Positions 26,268 through 34,315 of a stretch of 64,000 nt of DNA are shown piece by piece. Source of the stretch: JAKFDK01 sp036676195 (GTDB taxonomy: Bacteria > Bacillota > Sulfobacillia > Symbiobacteriales > ZC4RG38); NCBI GenBank assembly GCA_036676195.1, contig JAKFDK010000044.1, forward strand, positions 1 through 64,000, given 5' to 3'. The position numbers and the translations under genes were made by a program. Each line of letters opens with the position of its first letter. Within the stretch, counting starts at the first letter, position 1. The notes beneath the pieces are model-generated. The model was not told the DNA's origin and did not search any database. It saw only the letters and a program-made list of their open reading frames with translations.

Positions 26268-26289
26268 CGCCCCCGGCAGACCGGGGGCG
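26268..26289 (+). terminator. Hairpin between GroEL paralogue and IclR gene
   Basis: CGCCCCCGG (26268-26276) pairs with CCGGGGGCG (26281-26289) over a CAGA loop. The GGGGAGG ribosome-binding site of the next gene starts at the end of the right arm (26289-26294). No T-run follows. It may be an attenuator or a translation control element rather than a terminator. Confidence 0.45.
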
Positions 26290-26300
26290 GGGAGGTACCG

Positions 26301-27077
26301 ATGAGCGAAGGAAGCGGCTATACCAGCCAGGTGGTGCAGGCGGCCCTGCAGATCCTGGAGGAGGTTGCCCGCCAGGGTGAAACCGGGGTGCGGGACCTGG
26401 CCCGATCGGTGGGCATGACCCATTCCAAGGCCCACCGACTGCTGGTCACCCTGCAGGAAGCCGGGTACATGAATCAGAGCGAAGATACCGGGCGCTACCG
26501 GCTGTCCCTGAAGCTGTTTGAACTGGGCAGCCAGGCTCTGCGGCGTATGGGCTTGCTAGAGGAAACACGGCCGGTGCTGGCCGAACTGGCCGCCACCACC
26601 GGCGAAACCGTGATGCTGAGTGTGCGGGAAGGCACCAGCGTTGTCTTCGTGGACCGGATTGCCTCCAGCCACCCGGTGCAACTGGTACATGGCATCGGTG
26701 AGCGGGCGCCGTTGCACGGCACGGCCAGCGGCAAGATCTTTCTGGCCTGGATGGACCCAGCCGAACGGCTGCAGCTCCTGGGACCGGGACCGTATCCGGC
26801 CCTGGCGACCCATACCGCCACCACCCTGGCGGAACTGACAGCCGATCTGGCGGTGGTCCGCCAGATCGGCTATGCCGTCAATGACCAGGAACGGTTCGAT
26901 GGCATCCGCTCGGTGGCCGCCCCGGTCTTTAACCATCAGAGTCAGCCGGTGGCCGCGGTGATTGCCGGCGGCCCCACCTTACGGGTGAGCGAGGCCGACG
27001 TGCCCCGGCTGGCCGCCCAGGTCCGGGCCGCCGGCCTCAATGCCAGCCGGCGGCTGGGCTACCGCTCCCCCATCTAG
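26301..27077 (+). CDS. IclR-family transcriptional regulator (second)
   Basis: A 258-residue IclR protein. The winged helix (residues 8-70) includes VRDLARSVGMTHSKAHRLLVTL, and the effector domain includes GERAPLHGTASGKIFLAW and FNHQSQPVAAVIAGG. It is about as distant from the one at 17831 as other family members, not a recent duplicate. It lies after the GroEL paralogue and faces the sigma-54 activator tail to tail. It probably regulates the ferredoxin-chaperonin genes or the molybdoenzyme operon. Confidence 0.9.
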   Translation: MSEGSGYTSQVVQAALQILEEVARQGETGVRDLARSVGMTHSKAHRLLVTLQEAGYMNQSEDTGRYRLSLKLFELGSQALRRMGLLEETRPVLAELAATTGETVMLSVREGTSVVFVDRIASSHPVQLVHGIGERAPLHGTASGKIFLAWMDPAERLQLLGPGPYPALATHTATTLAELTADLAVVRQIGYAVNDQERFDGIRSVAAPVFNHQSQPVAAVIAGGPTLRVSEADVPRLAAQVRAAGLNASRRLGYRSPI

Positions 27078-27102
27078 ACGCCCGGGGAAGACTGAGCCGC
27101 GC

Positions 27103-28896
27103 TCAGCTCCCCCCCCGGCGCCCTGGCCGCAACCCGTAGGCCCGGATGCGCCGGGTCAGGGAGGCCAGACTGATCCCCAGCGCCCTGGCCGCCTCATCCT
27201 GGGTCCGATACTGGGACAGCGCCCGCTGCAGATGCTGCTGTTCACATTCGGCCAGCACGTCAGCCAGAGGCGCAATGGGCGCGTTGGCCGCCGTACCGGC
27301 GGCCAGTACCGGGGCACCTGCTGCCTTGCCTGCGGCCGCCACCGCCACCGCTGCCGCAGGCAAGGCAGCGGCGGCGGGGCCCGGCGCCTCGATATTCCCG
27401 GCCGCCGCACTGCCGCCTTCCCGATAACGGGGCGGCAGGTCAGCCTCGGTGACCAGTTCGCCCGGGGTTGTCACCAGCAGCCGCTCGACCAGGTTGATCA
27501 GTTCCCGTACATTACCGGGCCAGTCGTACTCGGTCAGCAGATGGATCACCTGCGGGTCCAGGTAGCGGGTAATACCAAACCGAGTGCCATAGTGCTTGGT
27601 GAAATGCGCCAGCAGAATGGGAATATCGGCCCGGCGCTCGCGCAGCGGCGGTACCCGCACCGGAATCACGTACAGCCGGTAGAACAGGTCCTCCCGGAAG
27701 GTGCCCTGACGGACCATCTCGCTGATATTGCGGTTGGTGGCCGCCACAATGCGGGCGTTGAACCGGCGCGCCTTCAAACCGCCCACCCGAGTCAGTTCCT
27801 GGTCCTGCAGGGCATGAAGCAGCTTGACCTGCAACTCCAGGGGCAGTTCGGCCACCTCGTCCAGGAACAGGGTGCCCCGGTCGGCCAGTTCCAGCAGCCC
27901 GGGCTTGCCTTTCTGGTTCGCGCCGGTGAAGGCACCGGCTTCGTAGCCAAAGAGTTCCGACTCCAGCAATTGCCCCGGAATCGCCCCGCAGTTGATGCGG
28001 ACGAAGGGGCCGTCCTGGCGGTTGCTGTGCCGGTGCATGAATTTTGCCACGACCTCCTTGCCAACGCCCGACTCGCCTTCCACAAACACGGGTACATCCA
28101 CCTCGGCCAGGCGGGCGGCCAGGTCGAAGACGTCCTTGATGTTCTTGCTCACCGCCACCACGTCGGCCATCGATTGCTTCTTACGCAGCTCCTGCTCGAA
28201 GCTCTGGCTCATGCCCTTGGCGATTTCCAGTTGCTGGCGCAGGGTCTGGATCTCGGTGATATCGCGCATACAGGCAATAATCCGCCACAGGCGGCCGCTG
28301 CTGTCAAAGACCGGATAGGCACTGGAGACGCCGGTGCGGTGGCTGCGCTGCACCATGGTGGTGGCCGGCTGGCCGGACTCCACCACCTTCTGGATGGCTG
28401 AACCGGTAAAGGTGCCGCCGCCCATGAGTTCATCGACCGACTTGCCCACTTCCCAGCGCTGCAGGCCAAAATCCTCGGCGGCCCGGTTCATGTCCAGAAT
28501 CACGCCCCGGGCGTCAGCCACCACCACCCCATCCCGCACGTAGTCGAAGACCTCCAGCAGTTCCCGCACCAGGTGGCTGACGCCTTCCATTCCCCACAGG
28601 AGCCAGAGCGTCTGGTCCGTGTCCGACGCCAGCGGAATGGCGTGCAGCAAGTGGTCGTGCTCCCGAACCCCGGCCGCGATCTGAGTTCGGCCCGGGAGCC
28701 CCAGCCCGTACAACGCCACCCGAGCGGCCGTGGCGGCTGCCTCCAGGCGCTGGCCGATCAACGCCCTCAGTTCCTTATTTAGCTGTTCAGCCACCGGGTC
28801 GTTGGCCCAGACGATTCGCCCTGTGCTGTCGGTACAGCACAGGCCGATCCCACGCCGGCCAGTGTCCGGAGTAAGCATGCGCAACAGGTTCTCCAC
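27103..28896 (-). CDS. Sigma-54-dependent enhancer-binding regulator with PAS domains
   Basis: A 597-residue activator of sigma-54 RNA polymerase. Order: N-terminal PAS-like sensor (1-110), a second PAS (112-225, FDYVRDGVVVADARGVILDMN), a short coiled coil, the AAA+ domain (245-480) with Walker A GESGVGKE, the sigma-contacting GAFTGA loop and Walker B TLFLDEVAEL, an Ala-rich linker of about 60 residues, and a Fis-type helix-turn-helix at the C-terminus (DEAARALGISLASLTRRI). There is no response-regulator domain, so a ligand probably binds the PAS part. The GTG start has GGGGG upstream. It diverges from a perfect sigma-54 promoter that it is likely to activate. Confidence 0.92.
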   Translation of the reverse strand: MENLLRMLTPDTGRRGIGLCCTDSTGRIVWANDPVAEQLNKELRALIGQRLEAAATAARVALYGLGLPGRTQIAAGVREHDHLLHAIPLASDTDQTLWLLWGMEGVSHLVRELLEVFDYVRDGVVVADARGVILDMNRAAEDFGLQRWEVGKSVDELMGGGTFTGSAIQKVVESGQPATTMVQRSHRTGVSSAYPVFDSSGRLWRIIACMRDITEIQTLRQQLEIAKGMSQSFEQELRKKQSMADVVAVSKNIKDVFDLAARLAEVDVPVFVEGESGVGKEVVAKFMHRHSNRQDGPFVRINCGAIPGQLLESELFGYEAGAFTGANQKGKPGLLELADRGTLFLDEVAELPLELQVKLLHALQDQELTRVGGLKARRFNARIVAATNRNISEMVRQGTFREDLFYRLYVIPVRVPPLRERRADIPILLAHFTKHYGTRFGITRYLDPQVIHLLTEYDWPGNVRELINLVERLLVTTPGELVTEADLPPRYREGGSAAAGNIEAPGPAAAALPAAAVAVAAAGKAAGAPVLAAGTAANAPIAPLADVLAECEQQHLQRALSQYRTQDEAARALGISLASLTRRIRAYGLRPGRRGGS

Positions 28897-28937
28897 CGCT
28901 ATGCCCCCTGTAGCAGAACCGCTTCATCAATTTTGAC

Positions 28938-28984
28938 TCGTCATTTTTGACCTATCAACAGTCATATTACCTCGAAAATGACAA
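28938..28984. promoter_or_regulatory. Inverted repeat upstream of sigma-54 promoter, likely activator site
   Basis: TCGTCATTTTTGA (28938-28950) and, inverted, TCGAAAATGACAA (28972-28984) match at 11 of 13 positions. Their centres lie about 75 and 40 bp upstream of the -24 element. The Fis-type domain of the divergent activator binds inverted repeats like this; the pairing is inference. Confidence 0.5.
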
Positions 28985-29014
28985 GTTGAACAGTACCAAT
29001 TACGCATTTTTAGT

Positions 29015-29030
29015 TGGCACGGTCCTTGCT
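29015..29030 (+). promoter_or_regulatory. Sigma-54 (-24/-12) promoter
   Basis: TGGCACG-GTCC-TTGCT agrees at every fixed position with the sigma-54 consensus TGGCACG-N4-TTGCW. Transcription should start near 29042 and run into the Fe-S subunit gene 37 bp downstream. The divergently encoded enhancer-binding protein supplies the needed activator. Confidence 0.9.
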
Positions 29031-29066
29031 CATAGTTCCTGACAAAGTACAAAGGGAGGGATGGCT

Positions 29067-29759
29067 GTGCGCTGGGGGATGGTCATTGACCTGACCAAGT
29101 GCAGCGGGTGTTCGGGGTGCCAACTGGCCTGCAAGGCGGAAAATTGCACACCGCCAGGAATTACGTGGGCCCGACTTGAGTTGCTGGAGATTGGGGATTA
29201 CCCCAACGTGCACCGGATACCGATGCCTGTCCTGTGTATGCACTGCCGTGAACCGGAATGTGAGCGTGTCTGCCCGACGGGTGCTACCTACAAGAGGGCG
29301 GACGGGATCGTCAAGATCAACGACGATCTGTGCATTGGTTGCAAGTCCTGTATGGTGGCTTGCCCGTACGGTGCCCGTTATATGTACGAAGAGGAAAAGA
29401 CGTATTTCCCCGGTCACCTGACCCCGTATGAGCGCGAGGGCTATAAGCGCCACAAGGTGGGCACTGTCAGCAAGTGCGACTTCTGCGCCCACAAAATCGA
29501 CGAAGGGCTGGCCCAAGGCCTCAGGCCCGGTGTGGACCGGGAGGCTACCCCGGCCTGTGTCACCAACTGCTGGGCCAACGCCCGCATCTTCGGTGACCTG
29601 GAGGACCCGAACAGCGAAGTGGCCAAACTGGTAGCTTCCGGACAGGCGGTTCAGCTCAAGCCCGAACAGGGCACGAGCCCGCAGGTATACTACCTGGCGC
29701 CCGGTCGGGGCGGCGTGGCGCATCGCCAGAGTCCGCCGGCGGCCGCCGGCGCCCGATAG
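29067..29759 (+). CDS. Molybdopterin oxidoreductase, four-cluster Fe-S electron-transfer subunit
   Basis: A 230-residue DmsB/NrfC/PadC-type subunit with four [4Fe-4S] sites: CSGCSGCQLACKAENC near the N-terminus, CMHCREPECERVCP, CIGCKSCMVACPYG, and a split site CDFCAHKI with the later CVTNCW. It passes electrons between the membrane NrfD-like subunit and the molybdenum subunit. GTG 29067 is preferred because AGGGAGGG lies 6 nt before it, whereas ATG 29061 touches it. There is no Tat signal, so the complex faces the cytoplasm. First gene of the sigma-54 operon. Confidence 0.88.
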   Translation: MRWGMVIDLTKCSGCSGCQLACKAENCTPPGITWARLELLEIGDYPNVHRIPMPVLCMHCREPECERVCPTGATYKRADGIVKINDDLCIGCKSCMVACPYGARYMYEEEKTYFPGHLTPYEREGYKRHKVGTVSKCDFCAHKIDEGLAQGLRPGVDREATPACVTNCWANARIFGDLEDPNSEVAKLVASGQAVQLKPEQGTSPQVYYLAPGRGGVAHRQSPPAAAGAR

Positions 29760-29773
29760 GGAGGTTAACGCAC

Positions 29774-30649
29774 GTGCGCCTGGAACAGCGAACGCTTTTA
29801 CAAACGGTTTGGGGTTGGAAGGTCGCCGCGTATCTGTTCGGGGCCGGTATGGGCGCCGGTGCCTACGCGGCCGGTGCCGCGACTTTGCTCCTGCCCGATC
29901 TGGGTAGCCGGTCGGCCGGCCTGTTTGCCATGATTCTTGGTGCAGTAGTGGTGATCCTGTCAGTTCCGTTCCTGATCCTTGACCTGGAGCGTCCTCTGGG
30001 CTTTTTCCGGGTCCTGTGGCGGGCCAAGTCTTCCTGGCTCTCTCGCGGTGCCTATATCCTGATGGCCTTCAGCGGCCTGGCCGTGCTCAACGTACTCCTG
30101 GGCGCGCCGCAGTGGCTCACCGGCCTCTCCCTGGCTGCCGCCGTGGCCGTCGCCACCTATACCGGTCTGCTGATTGGCACCATGCTGGCCCGGCCGATCT
30201 GGAATACGCCCATCCTGCCGGTCCTGTTCCTGGTCTCCGCCCTTTCCACTGGGTTGGCCGCGATTGGCCTGGTTGGCATGCTGAGCGGGCAGCAGGAAGT
30301 GCACGCCCTGGCGGCGGCCCTGCGCATCCCGCACATGCTGCTGCTGATCGGTGAACTCCTGGTGCTGTACTTCTACCTGACCATCGTCAACAGCCGCACC
30401 CCCGACGCCGTCAGCCTGTTGCTGCGTGGTGCCCTGTCCCGCACCTTCTGGTGGGGTGTTGTGCTGGTGGGACTGGTGCTGCCCATCGTCCTGGATCTGC
30501 TGGCCCCGGCGGCCGGCGCCGCCCTTGAGGCAGTGTCCGCCGTCTGCGTGCTGGTCGGCGGCTACCTGCTGCGCCGTGCTGTGCTGGCAGCCGGCACCCG
30601 CGCCAAGGTTTACCTGGGCGCATCTTTCGTGATTCGGCCGGAGGTGTAG
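29774..30649 (+). CDS. Molybdopterin oxidoreductase, NrfD-type membrane subunit
   Basis: A 291-residue integral membrane protein with eight hydrophobic helices, of the NrfD/PsrC/DmsC family. LERPLGFFRVLWRAKSSWLSRG matches the conserved loop after helix 2 of NrfD proteins. It anchors the complex and should exchange electrons with menaquinone. GTG start with GGGAGG upstream; 14 bp after the Fe-S subunit gene. In the phenylacetyl-CoA oxidoreductase complex the corresponding subunit is PadD. Confidence 0.85.
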   Translation: MRLEQRTLLQTVWGWKVAAYLFGAGMGAGAYAAGAATLLLPDLGSRSAGLFAMILGAVVVILSVPFLILDLERPLGFFRVLWRAKSSWLSRGAYILMAFSGLAVLNVLLGAPQWLTGLSLAAAVAVATYTGLLIGTMLARPIWNTPILPVLFLVSALSTGLAAIGLVGMLSGQQEVHALAAALRIPHMLLLIGELLVLYFYLTIVNSRTPDAVSLLLRGALSRTFWWGVVLVGLVLPIVLDLLAPAAGAALEAVSAVCVLVGGYLLRRAVLAAGTRAKVYLGASFVIRPEV

Positions 30650-30650
30650 C

Positions 30651-30953
30651 ATGGTTACCGCCACGGTCAACTTCTACGGTGTGATCCGCCACCTGATGGA
30701 CCAGCCCCGGGCCACGGTCCTGCTACCGGGGGAGTTTACCCTGCAGGACGTGGTGGATGCCCTGGAGGCCCTGTACGGCCGGCGGATGCGGGAAGAGATG
30801 ATCTCCTCCGGCAACTACATTCACAGCCACGTCAAGGTCTTTGTCGACGGCCAGGACGTGCGCGGGGATCTGTCGGAGCGATTCGGCCCCTATACCGGCA
30901 CCCATCAACTGGACATTTACCTGGTCCCCATGAGTGAAGGCGGGAGGGAATAG
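30651..30953 (+). CDS. MoaD/ThiS-like ubiquitin-fold protein
   Basis: A 100-residue protein of the beta-grasp fold: VTATVNFYGVIRHLMDQPRA at the start, a FTLQDVVDALEALYG helix and a final beta-strand LDIYLVPM. Normal MoaD ends in a free GG needed for thiocarboxylate formation; here the tail is MSEGGRE, with GG followed by two more residues, so a protease would be needed to mature it or it acts differently. Its place inside the molybdoenzyme operon suggests a role in supplying sulfur for that cofactor, in a manner specific to this enzyme. Confidence 0.75.
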   Translation: MVTATVNFYGVIRHLMDQPRATVLLPGEFTLQDVVDALEALYGRRMREEMISSGNYIHSHVKVFVDGQDVRGDLSERFGPYTGTHQLDIYLVPMSEGGRE

Positions 30954-30955
30954 AC

Positions 30956-33592
30956 ATGGCGTTGGTAGACAAGCCACAGGCCCAGCAGAGGACCGGTGCG
31001 AAAGACGATGTGCGTTGGGTATCGTCGGCCTGCAGCCTGTGCTATAGCCAGTGTACAATCAAGGCCAAGGTTGTGAACGGGGTCGTCATGAAGATCGAAG
31101 GCAACCCCGACAGCCCCCTGGGCTCCGGCCACCTGTGCCCCAAGGGCGTGGCCGGGATCATGACCCTGTACGATCCGAACCGGGTGAACGTGCCGCTGAA
31201 GCGCACCAACCCGAAGAAGGGTTTTGGCGAGGATCCCGGGTGGAAGGAAATCTCCTGGGACGAAGCCATGGACATCATCACGGCCAGGCTAAAGAAGATT
31301 CGGGCCGAAAACCCGAAGAAGCTGGTGTTGCAGCGGACCACCACCTCCCCCAACACGGCCCGGACCGGCCTGGTGTGGATGTCGGCCTTCGGTTCGCCCA
31401 ACCAGTGGCCCGCCGGCGGCGGCCTGCACTGCGGCAACGGCGCCCACCTGCTGAACGGCATGTTCCACGCCAGTTGGTCCATGCACCCGGACTATACCTA
31501 CGGGGAGTACGCCATTTACTTTGGCGCCAGCAAGGGCCACTCCGCCGGTCACTCCGCCAACCCCCTGGCCGGCCAGGCCGCCGAGGCCCGGGCGCGCGGT
31601 ATGAAGCTGACGGTTGTGGACCCGATGTGCAACTTCGCCGGCGGCAAGTCAACCGACTGGGTACCGATCCGGGTCGGCACCGACGCCGCCCTGGCCCTGG
31701 GCATGGTCAACCTGCTGCTCAACGAGTTCGGGATCTACGACACCGAGTATCTGCAGACCCATACCAACGCCCCCTATCTGATTGGCGCCGACAGCAAGTA
31801 TGTGCGGGACCCCGAGACCAAAAAGCCATTGGTGTGGGATGCGGCCGAAGGCAAGGCCAAGACCTATGACGACCCGACGGTGCAGATCAAGGACATGGCA
31901 ATCCTGGGCACCTACGAGGTCAACGGCGTCAAGGCGCAGACCGGCTTCCAGAAGATCAAGGACCATGTGAAAAAGTATACGCCGGAAAAGGTCGAGTCCA
32001 TCACGACCGTTTCGCCCGCCACGGTCCGCCGCCTGGCCAGGGAGTTCGGCGAACATGCCCGGGTTGGCAGCACCATCGAGATCGACGGCCACAAGCTGCC
32101 CTACCGGCCAGTTAGCGCCACCTACTTCCGCGGCGCCCAGGGCCACAAGAACTCGACCTGGAACTGCCTGGCCATCGAGCTGCTGAACCAAATCGTGGGC
32201 GCCTCCGATGTTCCGGGCGGCGCGCTGGGCTTCTCCCCGGTAATGCACGGCCATCCAGAAACCGGGCGGCCCTACTTTGAGCCGTACGAAGGCCCGGACG
32301 GCCTGATGATCACCGGCGCCTGGCTTGCCCCGCACAAGCCCTACCCGATCACCGATCCGCCCGAACAGCCCAACCAGCTAACTCTGGTGAACTCCTGGCC
32401 CCTGACCATGTGCACCGGCTTCCTGGGCTCCAAGGATCAGGAGGAAATCTGGAGCCAGCTTGGGGTAGACTACCGGCCGGAGATGATGATCAACTTTGGC
32501 GCCAACTCGATCCTGAGCGTCGGTAACCCCGCTACGGTGGCCGAGGCCCTGAAGAAGTACGACTTCATCGTCTCCTTCGACCTGTTCATCACCGAGTTCA
32601 GCGAGTTTGCCGATATCGTGCTGCCCGACACCTCGTACCTGGAACGCCTGGACACGGCCCCGCAGTATCCGCCCCTGCTGAACCATCCCGGCGGCACGGG
32701 CGACTGGGGCTGGCCGATTCGCCAGCCGGTCATTCAACCCGAGTTCCAGCGGCGTAACTTCCAGGAGGTCATGCTGGAACTGGCCTACCGAGTCGGCTTC
32801 GGCGACGAGTTCCACGCCATGATGAACCTGATTTTCCCGATCAAGGAGAAGTGGGCGTTGCAACCGGGCGAGAAGTACTCCTGGGAGGAGATTTCCGACC
32901 GGCGGCTGCGCACCATGTTCGGGGACAAGTACAACCTCGACTGGTTCAAGGAAAACGGTCTCATGCGCTGGAAGAAGACGGTCAAGGAGATCTACTGGCG
33001 GCCCTTTGTGAAGTGCCGGGTGCCGATCTACTTTGAGATGATCAAGCCGATCGGCGAAAAGCAGAAGGCGGTCTTCGACAAGTTCGAGTTCTCGAAGCAC
33101 TTCGACTGGAATCGCTGGGATCCGCTGCCCGAGTGGGCGCCCTGCAACTCCCACGCCTGCACGGACCCGCAGTACGACATGTACGGTTTCTACTACCGGG
33201 ACGTGCTACACACCAACTCCTTCACCTACGAGAACCCCTGGTTGGATGAGGCGGCCCAGATGAGCCCGTTCAGCTACGCCATCGCCATTAATGACAAGGT
33301 GGCGGCCAAGAAGGGGCTCAAGAGCGGTGACCATGTCATCGTCGAGTCCCAGAAGGGCAAGAAGGTTCAGGGCCGGGTTATGCTCACCGATACCATTCAT
33401 CCTGAGCACATCGCCGTTGGCGGCTGCGCCGGCCACTTCACCAAGTACCAGCCCATCGCCCTCGGCAAGGGCGTCCGCTTCAACGAACTACTTGAGGTGG
33501 AACTGGATAATATGGACCCGACCAACCTGAACCTGGATACGTGCGTGAAGATCAAGGTCTACAAGGATCCGAACCCGCCGAAGCAGCACTAG
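30956..33592 (+). CDS. Molybdopterin oxidoreductase catalytic subunit, phenylacetyl-CoA:acceptor oxidoreductase-like
   Basis: An 878-residue catalytic subunit of the DMSO reductase family. The N-terminal [4Fe-4S] motif is C26-x2-C29-x3-C33-x27-C61, followed by the bis-MGD domains and the C-terminal molydopterin-binding barrel near 760-870. Cys159 (GGLHCGNGAHLL) is a candidate Mo ligand. There is no Tat signal, so it is cytoplasmic. The composition Fe-S, NrfD, catalytic, and the cytosolic location fit PadBCD, which oxidises phenylacetyl-CoA to phenylglyoxylate with quinone; the linked 2-oxoacid oxidoreductase would then give benzoyl-CoA. Other acyl-CoA or aldehyde substrates are possible. A terminator follows 8 bp after the stop. 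Confidence 0.75.
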   Translation: MALVDKPQAQQRTGAKDDVRWVSSACSLCYSQCTIKAKVVNGVVMKIEGNPDSPLGSGHLCPKGVAGIMTLYDPNRVNVPLKRTNPKKGFGEDPGWKEISWDEAMDIITARLKKIRAENPKKLVLQRTTTSPNTARTGLVWMSAFGSPNQWPAGGGLHCGNGAHLLNGMFHASWSMHPDYTYGEYAIYFGASKGHSAGHSANPLAGQAAEARARGMKLTVVDPMCNFAGGKSTDWVPIRVGTDAALALGMVNLLLNEFGIYDTEYLQTHTNAPYLIGADSKYVRDPETKKPLVWDAAEGKAKTYDDPTVQIKDMAILGTYEVNGVKAQTGFQKIKDHVKKYTPEKVESITTVSPATVRRLAREFGEHARVGSTIEIDGHKLPYRPVSATYFRGAQGHKNSTWNCLAIELLNQIVGASDVPGGALGFSPVMHGHPETGRPYFEPYEGPDGLMITGAWLAPHKPYPITDPPEQPNQLTLVNSWPLTMCTGFLGSKDQEEIWSQLGVDYRPEMMINFGANSILSVGNPATVAEALKKYDFIVSFDLFITEFSEFADIVLPDTSYLERLDTAPQYPPLLNHPGGTGDWGWPIRQPVIQPEFQRRNFQEVMLELAYRVGFGDEFHAMMNLIFPIKEKWALQPGEKYSWEEISDRRLRTMFGDKYNLDWFKENGLMRWKKTVKEIYWRPFVKCRVPIYFEMIKPIGEKQKAVFDKFEFSKHFDWNRWDPLPEWAPCNSHACTDPQYDMYGFYYRDVLHTNSFTYENPWLDEAAQMSPFSYAIAINDKVAAKKGLKSGDHVIVESQKGKKVQGRVMLTDTIHPEHIAVGGCAGHFTKYQPIALGKGVRFNELLEVELDNMDPTNLNLDTCVKIKVYKDPNPPKQH

Positions 33593-33599
33593 TCGTAAA

Positions 33600-33632
33600 G
33601 CAGGCGCCGGGGTTTTCCCGGCGCCTGCTTTT
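33600..33632 (+). terminator. Intrinsic terminator of the molybdoenzyme operon
   Basis: GCAGGCGCCGGG (33600-33611) and CCCGGCGCCTGC (33617-33628) form a perfect 12-bp stem with a GTTTT loop, followed by TTTTATCC. Canonical Rho-independent terminator. Confidence 0.9.
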
Positions 33633-33756
33633 ATCCAGTTATGAAACGACCCATTGGATTCTATAATAATGAAGTTAGGGCGGGCAAAAGGGACCGGGGT
33701 AATGGCAACTGCTCGGTGACGAAGGCCTGATACTCCTGATGGGAGGAGGGAACAGG

Positions 33757-34134
33757 ATGAGTTTTCTTAGCGGCTTGATGGGCAACGCTTCGGAGATGAA
33801 TCGTGCGGACGCGCAAACCGAGTTTGCCGGCCTGCTGTCCAAGACAGAGACAATCGAAAAGGCATACAGGCTCATTCGGGATATGTTTTTGTTTACAAAC
33901 AAACGCTTGATCCTGGTCGATAAACAGGGCCTGACCGGAAAAAAGGTGGAGTACCATTCCATTCCGTACAAGAGCATTACCCATTTCAGCATTGAGACCG
34001 CGGGGCATTTCGACCTGGAAGCTGAACTAAAGATCTGGATTTCCGGCAGTCCGGAGCCCCTGCAGGTGCAATTTAACAAGAGCTTGAACGTTTACGAAAT
34101 CCAAACCGTTTTGGCAGAGTATGTGATGAAGTAG
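33757..34134 (+). CDS. PH-domain (bPH) protein
   Basis: A 125-residue soluble protein of the bacterial pleckstrin-homology family (YvbH type). LFTNKRLILVDKQGLTGKKVEY and the closing helix VYEIQTVLAEYVMK are typical of the single-domain form. ATG 33757 has GGGAGG about 12 nt upstream; the longer start at 33739 adds residues made from that site. It stands alone between two terminators. Function is unknown in the family. Confidence 0.8.
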   Translation: MSFLSGLMGNASEMNRADAQTEFAGLLSKTETIEKAYRLIRDMFLFTNKRLILVDKQGLTGKKVEYHSIPYKSITHFSIETAGHFDLEAELKIWISGSPEPLQVQFNKSLNVYEIQTVLAEYVMK

Positions 34135-34163
34135 GAACTATTATTCTCCTACTCATCAAACCG

Positions 34164-34204
34164 AAACAGAGGGTCCTTCCGCAAGCCGGAAGGACCCTCT
34201 GTTT
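34164..34204. terminator. Bidirectional intrinsic terminator
   Basis: AAACAGAGGGTCCTTCC (34164-34180) and GGAAGGACCCTCTGTTT (34188-34204) form a perfect 17-bp stem over a 7-nt loop, with A-rich left and T-rich right flanks, so it can stop transcription from both sides. Confidence 0.9.
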
Positions 34205-34315
34205 CCTGTGGCGGGGGGCAGCAACAAACAGTGCGCGACAGCAGGCGTTCGTCCGATCAAGTAGAACTCATACAATTAACACAGTGAATTCTCAGCCTCA
34301 TAAAGGAGAATGCCG

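Noticed and set aside
30956..33592. Formate dehydrogenase or nitrate reductase
   Set aside because: No Tat signal, no selenocysteine or cysteine in the formate dehydrogenase context, and no nitrate-reductase-type accessory genes; the operon layout fits a cytosolic NrfD-linked enzyme better.
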